A model generated the notes under the pieces. The model was not told where the DNA came from, ran no database searches, and saw only the letters and a program-made list of their open reading frames with translations. The position numbers were made by a program, and so were the translations under genes. 64,000 bases of DNA, taken from NCBI GenBank assembly GCA_964616145.1, contig CAZTRD010000001.1:62001-126000 (forward strand), in the 5' to 3' direction. This document shows positions 6,895-16,464 of the stretch, one piece after another. How positions within the stretch are numbered: the stretch's first letter is position 1; each line of letters opens with the position of its first letter. This stretch comes from JAQTNP01 sp964616145 (GTDB lineage Bacteria > Patescibacteriota > Minisyncoccia > Minisyncoccales > PEYH01).

Positions 6895-9800
6895 ATGGCA
6901 ATGAATTTCTTTGAATCGGAAAAACAGATAGCAGAGTATTGGAAAGAAAACAATACATTCCAAAAGTCTTTAGAAAAAAAGGGCAAGAATTTTGTTTTCT
7001 ATGAAGGCCCACCCACTGCTAACGGAAGGCCCGGGATTCATCATATTGTTGCCAGGGCCTTTAAGGATTTAATCTGCAGATACAAAACCATGCAGGGTTT
7101 TGTGGTTCAAAGAAAAGCTGGATGGGACACCCATGGTTTGCCAGTTGAGATAGAAACGGAAAAGAAATTGGGGCTTCGCTCTAAAAAGGAGATAGAACAG
7201 TACGGAATAGATAAATTCAATAAGAAATGCAAAGAATCGGTCTGGCAATATGTTGATGATTGGAAAGATCTGACCCAAAAGATCGGATATTGGCTGGATA
7301 TGGATAATCCGTACATTACATACGATCCTTTATATATGGAAAGCGTATGGTGGATTATCAAACAAATAGCCGATAAGGGCTTACTATATCAGGGGCATAA
7401 GGTGGTGCCATATTGTCCTCGTTGCGGAACAGCTCTTTCTTCTCATGAAGTTGCCCAGGGATATCAGACGATAAAAGAACCCTCGATTTTTATCAAATTT
7501 AGATTAAAGAAAAACAACCATAAAATATTTTCAAAATATCCTGATTTGAATTTGCTTGTTTGGACGACAACTCCATGGACGCTTCCAGCTAATGTTGCCA
7601 TAGCCATAAATGAGAAGATTAAATATATATTGATTTCTTTAAATAATGAGAAATATATTCTGGCTGAGTCAAGAAAAGAATTCATCAAGGATAAATTTGA
7701 GATTTTAGAAACATTTTCAGGAAAGGAATTAAAGGGTTTAGAATACGAGCCGTTATTTGGGAATGATTTTGATTTCGGGAAACAAAAAAACATATATAAA
7801 ATACTGTCTGCTGATTTTGTCAGCACGGAAGACGGAACAGGATTGGTTCATATTGCTCCGGCATTCGGAGAAGATGATATGAATTTGATACAGGAATGGA
7901 ATTCAAAGAATGATGACAAATTCCCTATCATTTTAACCGTAGATTTGGAAGGAAAATTCAAGCCAGAGATTACTAATTGGGCCGGAATGTTTGTAAAAGA
8001 AGCAGATCCATTGATCACTAAATATCTGCAAGGGAAGAGTAAGATATTTTTAATTCAGGAATATGAGCATGAGTATCCATTCTGCTGGAGATGTAAAACT
8101 CCTTTGCTGTATTATGCAAAAGAGAGTTGGTTTATTAAAATGAGCGCTTTAAAAGAAAAACTCCAGAAGAATAACGAGAATATTAACTGGATTCCTGGCC
8201 ATGTAAAAACAGGTCGTTTCGGGGAGTGGTTGGAAGATATAAAGGACTGGGCAATTTCCAGAGAAAGATATTGGGGAACACCATTACCAATATGGAAATG
8301 CGAATGCGGGCATAAAGAAATTATTGGTTCAAGAGAAGATTTAGCTGAACAGAAATTCAGCGATAATAAATATTTTGTCGTAAGGCATGGGCATTCTCAA
8401 AATATTGTAGAAGATTTACACTCCTCTTTCCCAGAGATGAAGGAGCTCCCTTTGACTGAAAAAGGAATTAAAGAAGTAAAGGTTATTGCTAAAAATCTAA
8501 AAAGAGAAAAAATAGATATTATTGTTTCTTCTGATATTTTGAGAACAAAACAAACAGCAGAGATTATTGCCAAGGAATTAGGATTAGAAATACAATATGA
8601 CGCTCGTTTGAGAGAAACCGACTCAGGAGAATTTAACGAAAAACTTCGCAAAGATGTGATTAATTTCTTCACCCAGGAGGAAATAAACTCCCCACCCAAA
8701 AGAGCCCTAAAGAGATTTAATAAATCCTTTCCCGGGGGAGAAACATACAGGCAAGTTAGGATAAGGCTTCTAGAGTTTTTTCGGGAAGCAGAAAAAAAAT
8801 ATCAGGGAAAGAATATTTTACTCGTATCCCATATCGCTTGTATATATTTAATGGAATCATCATTTAAGGGCCTGGGAGTGAAAGAAAGTGCGGATTACAG
8901 GGAAGAGTTTGATCTTAAACCGTCTGAAATTAAAAAATATGAATTTAAGGATTTTCCGTATGATGAAAATGGAGAAATAGATTTGCACAGACCATATATT
9001 GATCAGATAGAATTTAATTGCCCAAAATGTGGCAAGAAGATGAAAAGGATATCCGAAGTTATTGATTGCTGGTTTGATTCCGGTTCTATGCCGTTTTCTC
9101 AATATCATTATCCTTTTGAGAATAGAAAGTTGATAGATAAAAAGGAACAATTCCCAGCTGATTACATTTCAGAAGGAATAGATCAAACCAGAGGTTGGTT
9201 CTATACCCTTTTAGCTATTTCTACACTGTTAGGGAATGAATCACCATATAGAAATGTGATTGCTTTGGGGCATGTTTTGGATCAAAAAGGGCAGAAGATG
9301 TCTAAGAGCTTAGGAAATATTGTGGATCCCTGGCAGATGATAGAAAAATATGGGGCAGATGCTCTGCGCTGGTATTGTTTTACGGTTAATCAGCCAGGAG
9401 ATCCTAAGCTATTCAATGAGAATGATTTAGATCAGGCATTAAAGCAATTCCTTATGACTTTTTGGAATTGTGCTGTATTCTTAAAAACATATTCATCAGA
9501 ATCAATTTCTCCAAAACCAATTGTTTCCAATATCTTGGATAAATGGATATTATCCAGATTAAACAGCGTTATTCAACAAGCCATCCTTAATCTGGATACA
9601 TACGATATATCTACTGCTGGGAGATTGATTCAAGATTTTGTTATCAATGATTTGTCTTTATGGTATGTCAGAAGATCCAGGCAAAGATTCCAACAGCCAA
9701 CAAGCGGAAAGGAATTAAAAGCATCCTGTTCCATGTTATCTTTCGTATTAATCCAAACAGCTAAGATTTGCGCTCCATTTGTTCCATTTTTAAGTGAAAG

Positions 9801-10422
9801 AATATATCAGGAATTGGATATGATAGACAGCGTGCATTTACAGGATTGGCCAAAGATTGAAAAGAAAATGATAAATGCTGATTTGGAAAAAGAAATGGCA
9901 ATAATTAGAGAAATAGCCAGTCTTGGTCTAAATCTTAGAAATCAGGCCGGGATAAAGGTAAGACAACCTTTAGGAGAGATGAAGGTGTTTGTTAAAGACA
10001 GAAAGCTTGATAGGGAATGCTTAAACATATTATCTGAAGAATTGAATGTAAAAAACATTTCAGAAGTTAAAGAAATCGTTCAAGAAAATAATTGGATTAT
10101 TGGAGAAGCTTTGGGGATTAGGATATCTTTGAATACAATAATATCAGATGAATTGAAAGAAGAAGGAACATTAAGAGATATTGTAAGGTTTATCCAAGAC
10201 AGCAGGAAGAAATCAAATTGTACTCCAAAAGACAATGTAATTCTTAATGTTGTAGTTAGCGAAACTTTAAAATTAATCTTTATCAAAAACGAGACAGAAA
10301 TCCTTGCCCAGACAAGAAGCAAAGAAATTAAGTATTTTAACCAGATATCTGCCAAAACATTTGCATTTCAGCAAGAAGGAAAGATTGGAGAGGATAATGT
10401 TTGGTTGGGAATAGAGAAATAG
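6895..10422 (+). CDS. ileS: Isoleucyl-tRNA synthetase with internal histidine-phosphatase domain
   Basis: The 1175-aa class I enzyme has GPPTANGRPGIHH (HIGH region, about residue 38-50), the CP1 editing segment with TTPWTLPAN, WAISRERYWGTPLP, DCWFDSGSMPFSQ and KMSKSLGN (about 800). Between GSREDL and LHRPYID, where IleRS normally has a short linker, about 200 residues (490-688; nt 8365-8960) form a histidine-phosphatase/phosphoglycerate-mutase-like domain. It has the catalytic VVRHGHS, a VSSDILRTKQTAEII helix, a GGETY block and a second His in LVSHIA. Both parts read in one frame with intact catalytic residues, so this is a genuine insertion. The substrate of the phosphatase part is unknown. 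Confidence 0.96.
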   Translation: MAMNFFESEKQIAEYWKENNTFQKSLEKKGKNFVFYEGPPTANGRPGIHHIVARAFKDLICRYKTMQGFVVQRKAGWDTHGLPVEIETEKKLGLRSKKEIEQYGIDKFNKKCKESVWQYVDDWKDLTQKIGYWLDMDNPYITYDPLYMESVWWIIKQIADKGLLYQGHKVVPYCPRCGTALSSHEVAQGYQTIKEPSIFIKFRLKKNNHKIFSKYPDLNLLVWTTTPWTLPANVAIAINEKIKYILISLNNEKYILAESRKEFIKDKFEILETFSGKELKGLEYEPLFGNDFDFGKQKNIYKILSADFVSTEDGTGLVHIAPAFGEDDMNLIQEWNSKNDDKFPIILTVDLEGKFKPEITNWAGMFVKEADPLITKYLQGKSKIFLIQEYEHEYPFCWRCKTPLLYYAKESWFIKMSALKEKLQKNNENINWIPGHVKTGRFGEWLEDIKDWAISRERYWGTPLPIWKCECGHKEIIGSREDLAEQKFSDNKYFVVRHGHSQNIVEDLHSSFPEMKELPLTEKGIKEVKVIAKNLKREKIDIIVSSDILRTKQTAEIIAKELGLEIQYDARLRETDSGEFNEKLRKDVINFFTQEEINSPPKRALKRFNKSFPGGETYRQVRIRLLEFFREAEKKYQGKNILLVSHIACIYLMESSFKGLGVKESADYREEFDLKPSEIKKYEFKDFPYDENGEIDLHRPYIDQIEFNCPKCGKKMKRISEVIDCWFDSGSMPFSQYHYPFENRKLIDKKEQFPADYISEGIDQTRGWFYTLLAISTLLGNESPYRNVIALGHVLDQKGQKMSKSLGNIVDPWQMIEKYGADALRWYCFTVNQPGDPKLFNENDLDQALKQFLMTFWNCAVFLKTYSSESISPKPIVSNILDKWILSRLNSVIQQAILNLDTYDISTAGRLIQDFVINDLSLWYVRRSRQRFQQPTSGKELKASCSMLSFVLIQTAKICAPFVPFLSERIYQELDMIDSVHLQDWPKIEKKMINADLEKEMAIIREIASLGLNLRNQAGIKVRQPLGEMKVFVKDRKLDRECLNILSEELNVKNISEVKEIVQENNWIIGEALGIRISLNTIISDELKEEGTLRDIVRFIQDSRKKSNCTPKDNVILNVVVSETLKLIFIKNETEILAQTRSKEIKYFNQISAKTFAFQQEGKIGEDNVWLGIEK

Positions 10423-10456
10423 ATAAATACGCCTTTTTAGATTAAAATATAATATT

Positions 10457-10984
10457 ATGGAAAACAAAGGAGTTCTTAGACAAATTATCTTTGGGGCCAG
10501 ACCCAAAAGAGCAGAACAGTCGCAACCGGCTAGACATGCTGTTAAAAATGTCTGGGGAGACACAAAAACATATATTCGCCAGGAAGATGCGTTAAGACAA
10601 TATGTAAAAGGGAGAAATTATATTATCGGTCCGGATGGAAGAATAACAAGGGTAGATGACGAAAAGATAAAAGAAGCTATTGGGGCAGTTTTTGGTGGCA
10701 GAGATAGACTAACTAGGGAAGAAGCCAATAGGAATATTAGACTAGGGCATAAAGATGCAAAATCTGAAAGGGCCAGAGGAATCTTGCCTAGTATGGCAGA
10801 AGAATTAAGGAAAAAAGAGAAAGTAATGGATATCTTAAAGCCCGGGCCCAGGGTAGTTAAACCAGGCATGGGAAGAGCTATTTGGAATACAGTTAGAATG
10901 GTAGCTGGCAAAGAACCAATAATAGACAAACCAGAGCCATTAGATTCATCAGTTATCAATCAAAATACTCCTAAAATTAAATAA
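10457..10984 (+). CDS. Uncharacterised 175-aa basic protein
   Basis: I do not recognise this family. The protein is soluble, Arg/Lys-rich and low in hydrophobic segments, with an internal GRNYIIGPDGRITRVDDEKIKEAIG and a glycine/proline-containing C-terminal part. A TATAAT box (10448-10453) lies only 4 nt before the ATG and no SD exists, suggesting a leaderless or nearly leaderless message. It sits between ileS and a membrane-anchored protein gene 4 nt downstream, with which it may form a unit. Confidence 0.65.
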   Translation: MENKGVLRQIIFGARPKRAEQSQPARHAVKNVWGDTKTYIRQEDALRQYVKGRNYIIGPDGRITRVDDEKIKEAIGAVFGGRDRLTREEANRNIRLGHKDAKSERARGILPSMAEELRKKEKVMDILKPGPRVVKPGMGRAIWNTVRMVAGKEPIIDKPEPLDSSVINQNTPKIK

Positions 10985-10988
10985 TAAA

Positions 10989-12635
10989 ATGAGAAAATCA
11001 AAAAATAGAATATATCTGATTATTGCTATTCTGTGCGTTATCCTAATAATCTTGGGAATTTGGTTTTGGAACAGAAATTCATATTCCAAGGAAACTCTTA
11101 AATTGGAGATTTTAGCTCTTGATTCAGTAGCAGTGGGGCAGGATATGGAATATATAGTTAAATTAAAGAACAACGGAGATATCAGACTAGATAGTCCTGT
11201 TTTGACTTTTGAATTCCCCCAATATTCCATTCCTGAAGACGGAGGGATATTGAGAAAAACCATTGAGGGAGAAGAATTAGGCCTGGCTATTTATCCAGGG
11301 GCGGAAAAAACCTTTAAATTCAAAGGGAAACTTTTTGGACAGACAGGAGAGGGAAAAGAGGCCACTGCAATGCTTACTTACCAACCAAAGAATCTCACTG
11401 CCAAATATGTTTCTAAAACAACTCATTTAACCACAATTTCTAATGTTCCTATTACTTTTGATTTTGATATTTCTTCAGAAGTGGAATCGTCTAAACCATT
11501 AGATTTCTCTTTAAACTATTTTTCCAGCTTAAGTTTTGCTTTAAATGATATTACGATAAAAGCGGCATATCCTTCAGGATTTGTTTTTACTTCCAGCACT
11601 CCCAAAGGACTATCTCAGAATGAATGGAGAATAAAGACATTAAATAGTGCTCAAGGAGGGAGGATAAAGATAAGCGGGGCTCTTTCCGGAGAAGTGGGAG
11701 ATTCAAAAACCTTTTTAGCGGAGTTTGGCATATGGGTTAATGGAGAATATGTGATATTAAAAAAGGCCACAAAAGATATTTCTTTAACAGAACCCTCTAT
11801 ATATCTGGATCAGATGATAAACGGAGTTCAGGAATATTCCGCTAATCAGGGAGACAATCTGCATTATCAGATTATCTTCAGAAACATCGGAGATAAAGCA
11901 ATGCAAGATTTATTCTTGACCGTAAGACTTAAAAGCGATCTGCTTGATTATACTTCTTTGAAAGCTCCTGACGGACAATTTACAGTAGGCGATAATTCTA
12001 TCATGTGGGATTCAAGAAAAATATCTTCTTTGAAATACTTGGATGCCGGAGAAGAGGGGCAAGTGGAGTTTTGGATTAATCTGAGCTCGGATAAAATCAG
12101 TTCTTCCAAAGAACCTCAAATTGAAAATGAGGTACGGCTTGGCCAAACCAAAAAGACCTTCTATACCAAGATCAATTCTAAATTAGATCTTGTTCAGGAA
12201 TTGCATATTGATGATGAATTATTCGGCAGCGAAGGGCCGTTGCCTCTAAAGGTTAATCAAGAATCAACTCTTACTGCTTTCTGGAGATTGAAGAACTATT
12301 ACAGTGCTTTAAAAGACATTAAGATCAAGGCAGTTTTACCATCGTATGTTTCTTTAACTGGCCAAGTGAATCCTCAAGAGATTACCTTTGATTCGCAGAC
12401 AAGGGAATTAATGTGGAATATTTCTTCCTTGGCCCAAGGAGAAGGAGTTGCTTCTCCAAAGATGGCAGGATTCCAAATTAAATTTACGCCAACAATAAAC
12501 CAGAAAGGAACATCTGTCCCTATCTTGACCAATGTGACTATTACGGCGCAAGATGACGTTACCGGAGATACAATTAATCTGACTATTCCTAATTTGGAAA
12601 CCAACTATTTAGGCCAGAATGGAACTATTCAATAA
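10989..12635 (+). CDS. Membrane-anchored extracytoplasmic protein with DUF11/CARDB-like beta domains
   Basis: The 548-aa protein has a short basic N-terminus, one transmembrane helix (about residues 8-26) and a long exported part. Repeating segments of the type 'VGQDMEYIVKLKNNGD', 'QGDNLHYQIIFRNIGD' and 'VNQESTLTAFWRLKN' match the pattern of DUF11/CARDB Ig-like adhesion modules, which is how I infer a cell-surface structural role. No enzyme motif is visible. Its end overlaps the possible upstream ATG of glyQS. Confidence 0.65.
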   Translation: MRKSKNRIYLIIAILCVILIILGIWFWNRNSYSKETLKLEILALDSVAVGQDMEYIVKLKNNGDIRLDSPVLTFEFPQYSIPEDGGILRKTIEGEELGLAIYPGAEKTFKFKGKLFGQTGEGKEATAMLTYQPKNLTAKYVSKTTHLTTISNVPITFDFDISSEVESSKPLDFSLNYFSSLSFALNDITIKAAYPSGFVFTSSTPKGLSQNEWRIKTLNSAQGGRIKISGALSGEVGDSKTFLAEFGIWVNGEYVILKKATKDISLTEPSIYLDQMINGVQEYSANQGDNLHYQIIFRNIGDKAMQDLFLTVRLKSDLLDYTSLKAPDGQFTVGDNSIMWDSRKISSLKYLDAGEEGQVEFWINLSSDKISSSKEPQIENEVRLGQTKKTFYTKINSKLDLVQELHIDDELFGSEGPLPLKVNQESTLTAFWRLKNYYSALKDIKIKAVLPSYVSLTGQVNPQEITFDSQTRELMWNISSLAQGEGVASPKMAGFQIKFTPTINQKGTSVPILTNVTITAQDDVTGDTINLTIPNLETNYLGQNGTIQ

Positions 12636-12639
12636 ACAT

Positions 12640-13965
12640 ATGGATTTAATGGAGAAAATAATATCATTAAGCAAAAGAAGAGGTTTTATCTTTCCATCCT
12701 CTGATATATACGGAGGTTTCGGTTCCAGCTATGATTTCGGACCCTTAGGTGTTGAATTGAAAAGAAATATTAAAGAGGCCTGGTGGAAAGATATGGCTCA
12801 ATTGCATTCTTCTGTTGTCGGATTGGATGCGGCAATACTCATGTCTCCTAAGGTTTGGGAGGCCTCAGGCCATTTAAGCGTAGGATTTGCAGATGAATTG
12901 GTGGAATGCAAAGAATGCCATAGAAGGTTCAGATTAAGTGAATTAAAAGAGAAAAAATGCCCGGAATGCAAAGGAGAGCTGACAGATCCGAAACAATTTA
13001 ATCTGATGATGAAAACATTTATTGGTTCTGTTGAAGATGAAAGCGCTGTCTCATACCTTAGAGCTGAGACATGCCAGGGAATATACGTTAATTTTAAAAA
13101 TGTTTTGGATTCAATGAGAATGAAACTTCCTTTTGGCATTGCTCAGATTGGAAAATCATTTAGAAATGAAATAACTACGAAGAATTTCATTTTCAGAATG
13201 AGAGAATTTGAACAAATGGAAATGCAATATTTCTGCAATCCAAAGGACGCGGACAAATGGTTTGAGTATTGGAAAGAAGAAAGATTGAAATGGTATAAGG
13301 GATTAGGACTGAATATGAAGAACCTTAAGATACATGAAGTGCCGGAAGAAGATAGGGCCCATTATGCCAAAAGACAAATAGACATATTATATAATTTTCC
13401 TTTTGGCTGGCAGGAAATTGAAGGAATTCATAACAGGGGGGATTGGGATTTATCCCGTCATTCCAAATACAGCGGAGCTGATCTGTCATATACTGATCCG
13501 GAAACAAAAGAAAAATACATTCCATATATTGTTGAGACATCTGTTGGTGTAGAAAGAAGCTTGCTGGCTTTTCTATGCGATGCTTACCAAGAGGTAGAAG
13601 GAGGGAGAACCACAACTACCGAATCAACCAAAGAGATAGAAACAGTTTTGAAATTCCATCCCGGGTTGTCTCCTGTTAAGATTGCAGTTCTGCCATTGCT
13701 GAAGAATAAGCCAGAATTAATTAAGAAATCAGAAGAAATATTTGAAATATTATCCAAAGAATTTATCTGCCAATATGATGAGGCAGGAGCTATAGGAAGA
13801 AGATACAGAAGGCAAGATGAAATAGGAACGCCATTTTGTGTAACAATAGATTTCGATTCTTCGGAGAAAAACGATGTTACTGTGAGAGACAGGGATACAA
13901 TGGGGCAAGAAAGAATCCAAATTTCTGAATTAGTTAATTATTTCAAAGAAAAAATTAAAATATAG
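12640..13965 (+). CDS. glyQS: Glycyl-tRNA synthetase, homodimeric class II type
   Basis: The protein starts MDLMEKIISLSKRRGFIFPSSDIYGG, the normal GlyRS N-terminus; an ATG at 12619 would add seven residues and overlap the upstream gene. Class II motifs are present: GSSYDFGPLGVELK, the motif 2 region GKSFRNEI-TTKNFIFRMREFEQME, and the ATP/glycine pocket VETSVGVERSLLAFL. A zinc-ribbon-like CKECHRRF...CPECKGEL lies in the insertion. The C-terminal anticodon domain (PVKIAVLPLL) is complete. This is the alpha2 enzyme, not the alpha2beta2 GlyQ/GlyS form. Confidence 0.95.
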   Translation: MDLMEKIISLSKRRGFIFPSSDIYGGFGSSYDFGPLGVELKRNIKEAWWKDMAQLHSSVVGLDAAILMSPKVWEASGHLSVGFADELVECKECHRRFRLSELKEKKCPECKGELTDPKQFNLMMKTFIGSVEDESAVSYLRAETCQGIYVNFKNVLDSMRMKLPFGIAQIGKSFRNEITTKNFIFRMREFEQMEMQYFCNPKDADKWFEYWKEERLKWYKGLGLNMKNLKIHEVPEEDRAHYAKRQIDILYNFPFGWQEIEGIHNRGDWDLSRHSKYSGADLSYTDPETKEKYIPYIVETSVGVERSLLAFLCDAYQEVEGGRTTTTESTKEIETVLKFHPGLSPVKIAVLPLLKNKPELIKKSEEIFEILSKEFICQYDEAGAIGRRYRRQDEIGTPFCVTIDFDSSEKNDVTVRDRDTMGQERIQISELVNYFKEKIKI

Positions 13966-13968
13966 TAT

Positions 13969-14718
13969 ATGAAAATACTCAGAGGAATATTTTTCCTTCT
14001 TTTTATCGTAGTAGTAATAGCCATTGTTATCCTTGGTTATCTTGGCTTTATCCCCATCCTTTCAGATTTGATGGGTTCAACCAAGCCAAGAGATCTTGGA
14101 ATTAAATACACTCAAGCTGACTATGATTCTGCAGGGGTTAAAAATAAAGTAAAGATAATAGTTGTTGATTCTGCTCCAGATATTCAATCAAGCATAATTT
14201 GTTTTGGATCTCAGGCGATAGAAGCATCTTTCACCCAGGAAGAGCTTACAGCTAGAATCAATATGAATAGCCAGAATTGGAAATATTTTCCTGTTAAAAA
14301 CGTTCAAGTGAAAATCAATCAAGATGGAACAGCAGAAAGCTCTGGATTATTGATGATTGATAATCTGGAAGGATTTGCCCAAGCAATAGGATTTGGAGAT
14401 ATTGATATACAAAAGGTATTATCTAAGCTTAAATTCGTTAGAAAAGAAATTCCTTTCTATGTTAATTTCACTCCAACTGTATCAGAAGGGCAGGCTAATA
14501 TTATCGTTAAGAAAGCAGAGATTGGAAGATTAGCAATGCCCCAGGATTTTTCAGAACAATACAAGCAAGAAATCAATTACTATATCAGCAGGATAATCAG
14601 TTCTTCTGCTTTCCCCGGGCTATACGTAACCTCTATGAATCTTGATGGGGGACAGATGAATTTTAAGGGGAGGTTGCCGGAAAACATCACTACGGCTAAA
14701 GAGATTGTTGAGTTGTAA
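13969..14718 (+). CDS. Uncharacterised membrane-anchored protein, possibly YpmS/DUF2993-like
   Basis: The 249-aa protein has an N-terminal transmembrane helix (residues 5-29) and an exported domain. The segment SFTQEELTARIN followed by alternating strand patterns recalls lipid-associated YpmS/LmeA-type proteins ('T-x-E-E-L-x-x-x-I/L-N'), but this similarity is weak and by eye. It follows glyQS by 3 nt and its end abuts the 3' end of the minus-strand structured RNA. Confidence 0.6.
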   Translation: MKILRGIFFLLFIVVVIAIVILGYLGFIPILSDLMGSTKPRDLGIKYTQADYDSAGVKNKVKIIVVDSAPDIQSSIICFGSQAIEASFTQEELTARINMNSQNWKYFPVKNVQVKINQDGTAESSGLLMIDNLEGFAQAIGFGDIDIQKVLSKLKFVRKEIPFYVNFTPTVSEGQANIIVKKAEIGRLAMPQDFSEQYKQEINYYISRIISSSAFPGLYVTSMNLDGGQMNFKGRLPENITTAKEIVEL

Positions 14719-14719
14719 A

Positions 14720-15103
14720 AGTGGAAACCCCGACGGAGCCTATCAACGTCGGGGTACTGCTATTCGCTGGGAAGTATAGCTACCAGCGCGTGAACTCTAG
14801 ATCTGGCATCAGGTTTCCCTGCTATCCCGAACGGTCCCTGTCACCCGCACAGGTTGCACTTCACGCGGACCCGTCTAGGCGTTCCAGATCTATAGGGATG
14901 GTATCCTGTACTTTCCTTTGGGGGTTACCTCCGTCGAGTTCTCGACGGGTTTTTGAGTGAATCATCCCAGGTCCTTTCGGGTCGAGGGACTATCCTCGCA
15001 TATACCCATCGGTTACAGAATGATAGGGCCATCTGTTAAATCTCAATATAAGATCTAACAACTAGCCCTATCGCCATCCTTGAATTCGTATATCAATGTG
15101 CTG
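14720..15103 (-). ncRNA. Large structured non-coding RNA, possible divergent RNase P RNA
   Basis: About 385 nt of GC-rich sequence without a credible reading frame, in an AT-rich genome. A minus-strand promoter (15110-15137) points into it. Visible stems are a long hairpin 15022-15072, CCGTCGAG/CTCGACGG (14931-14948), CGCTGG/CCAGCG (14765-14788), and a terminal CCCCGACG/CGTCGGGG (14728-14754). Two long pairings, 14788-14794 with 14860-14866 and 14798-14806 with 14884-14892, would cross, i.e. a pseudoknot. Length, GAGGATAGTCC (close to RNase P CR-I GAGGAAAGTCC) and AGTGCAAC hint at RNase P RNA, but CR-IV and CR-V are not found and the CR-I-like segment also fits a simple hairpin. Being an RNA is better supported than its identity. 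Confidence 0.5.
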
Positions 15104-15109
15104 ATTTGA

Positions 15110-15137
15110 AGTTTAATCATATTTAAAATCTTGTCAA
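15110..15137 (-). promoter_or_regulatory. Sigma-70 promoter for the 14.7-15.1 kb RNA
   Basis: On the minus strand TTGACA and TAAACT are separated by 16 nt. Transcription would begin near 15103, just ahead of the GC-rich structured region. Confidence 0.55.
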
Positions 15138-15194
15138 TAGCCATTTTAATTTTCTTTAATTTGAGCTATAACAAAGTATTAATTTAATGTATTT

Positions 15195-16463
15195 ATGCAC
15201 AAACTATATAAGTTACAGAATGGATTGAAGATTTTGTTAGTTCCATATACAGGCACTCAGGCAGTAGCTGTTTTTGTTTCCGCAAAAACAGGAAGTAAAA
15301 ATGAAAAAAAAGAATTGAACGGTATTTCTCATTTTCTTGAACACATGGTTTTTAAAGGAACAGAGAAAATGAAAGATCAGACAGAATTATCTGAAGCAAT
15401 AGATAAATTGGGGGGAGCATTCAATGGTTTTACCAGCGAGGAGAATACCAGCTATTACGCTAAAGTAGCTAATCAGCATCTAGAATTAGCCATTGATTGG
15501 GTTTCTCAGCTGTATTTAAAACCGATTATTCCTTCTCATGAAGTAAAAAAAGAAAAAGGCATAATAATAGAAGAGATTAATATGTATAGGGACAACCCCA
15601 TGAGTTTTGTAGCCAATCTCTGGCAAGAATTGCTCTATCCTGGCCAGCCTGCTGGCTGGCCCATAGCTGGGGATAAAAAATCAGTGAATGATATTGAACA
15701 TAAAGATTTGGTTAGTTATTGGAAGAATAACTATGTTGCTAATAATACTTTGATTTGTCTGGCCGGGAATTTTGATTCAAAAAAGGGATTGTCCTTGATT
15801 AAGAAATATTTTGGAAAGATAAATACTGGAAAACCAAATATTAAGCCCAAGCTGATAGAAAAACAAAAATCCCCGGCCTTAAAGATTCATTCCAAAAAAA
15901 CAGATCAAACTCATCTATTATTAGGAGTAAAAACATTTAATGTGCATGATGAGAGAAAATATCCTCTAGCCCTGTTATCAGAAACCTTAGGAGGGATGAT
16001 GAGCTCAAGGTTATTCATTGAAATCAGGGAAAAGAGAGGTTTGGCCTACTATGTAGGTACATCTACGGAAGAGAACACTGATTCCGGGTTTCTGGTAACC
16101 AGAGCTGGGGTGGAGAATAAAAACTCATATGAGGCAGTAAAGGCGATATTAAATGAATATAAAAAAGTCAGAAAGGAAGGTATTACTTCCGAGGAATTGA
16201 AGAAAGCCAAGGACTACATCAAAGGGCAAACTGTATTAGGATTGGAATCTTCTGAGAGCTTGGCAGCTTTTTACAGCAGTCAGGAATTATCAGGAGAAAA
16301 GATTAAAACTCCCAACGAAATCTTTAAAGAGATTGATAAGATTGAAAAATCTGATATTCTTAAAGTAGCGAAAGATATTTTCCGTCCTGATAGATTGAAT
16401 CTGGCAATGGTTGGCCCGATTTCCAATCAAGTTAAATTCAAACAATTATTAAAAGATTTTTAG
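15195..16463 (+). CDS. M16-family zinc metallopeptidase (pitrilysin/processing-peptidase type)
   Basis: This 422-aa protein carries the inverted zinc motif HFLEH at residues 46-50 and a downstream EEINMYRDNP segment with the third ligand Glu. The C-terminal half has the second M16 domain with SRLFIEIREKRGLAYYVG, the conserved R/Y block. Such peptidases degrade or trim peptides in a clam-shell cavity. There is no signal peptide, so it probably acts in the cytoplasm. It is followed after 1 nt by the AI-2E-type gene. Confidence 0.93.
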   Translation: MHKLYKLQNGLKILLVPYTGTQAVAVFVSAKTGSKNEKKELNGISHFLEHMVFKGTEKMKDQTELSEAIDKLGGAFNGFTSEENTSYYAKVANQHLELAIDWVSQLYLKPIIPSHEVKKEKGIIIEEINMYRDNPMSFVANLWQELLYPGQPAGWPIAGDKKSVNDIEHKDLVSYWKNNYVANNTLICLAGNFDSKKGLSLIKKYFGKINTGKPNIKPKLIEKQKSPALKIHSKKTDQTHLLLGVKTFNVHDERKYPLALLSETLGGMMSSRLFIEIREKRGLAYYVGTSTEENTDSGFLVTRAGVENKNSYEAVKAILNEYKKVRKEGITSEELKKAKDYIKGQTVLGLESSESLAAFYSSQELSGEKIKTPNEIFKEIDKIEKSDILKVAKDIFRPDRLNLAMVGPISNQVKFKQLLKDF

Positions 16464-16464
16464 A

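Noticed and set aside
14721..14960. Coding frames on the plus strand over the structured RNA
   Set aside because: Cys/Arg/Ser-rich translations without SD or family similarity, in a region dominated by RNA stems and a minus-strand promoter.
14720..15103. Group I intron
   Set aside because: AGGATAGTCC resembles an S element, but no paired R element, no interrupted host gene and no splice context exist.
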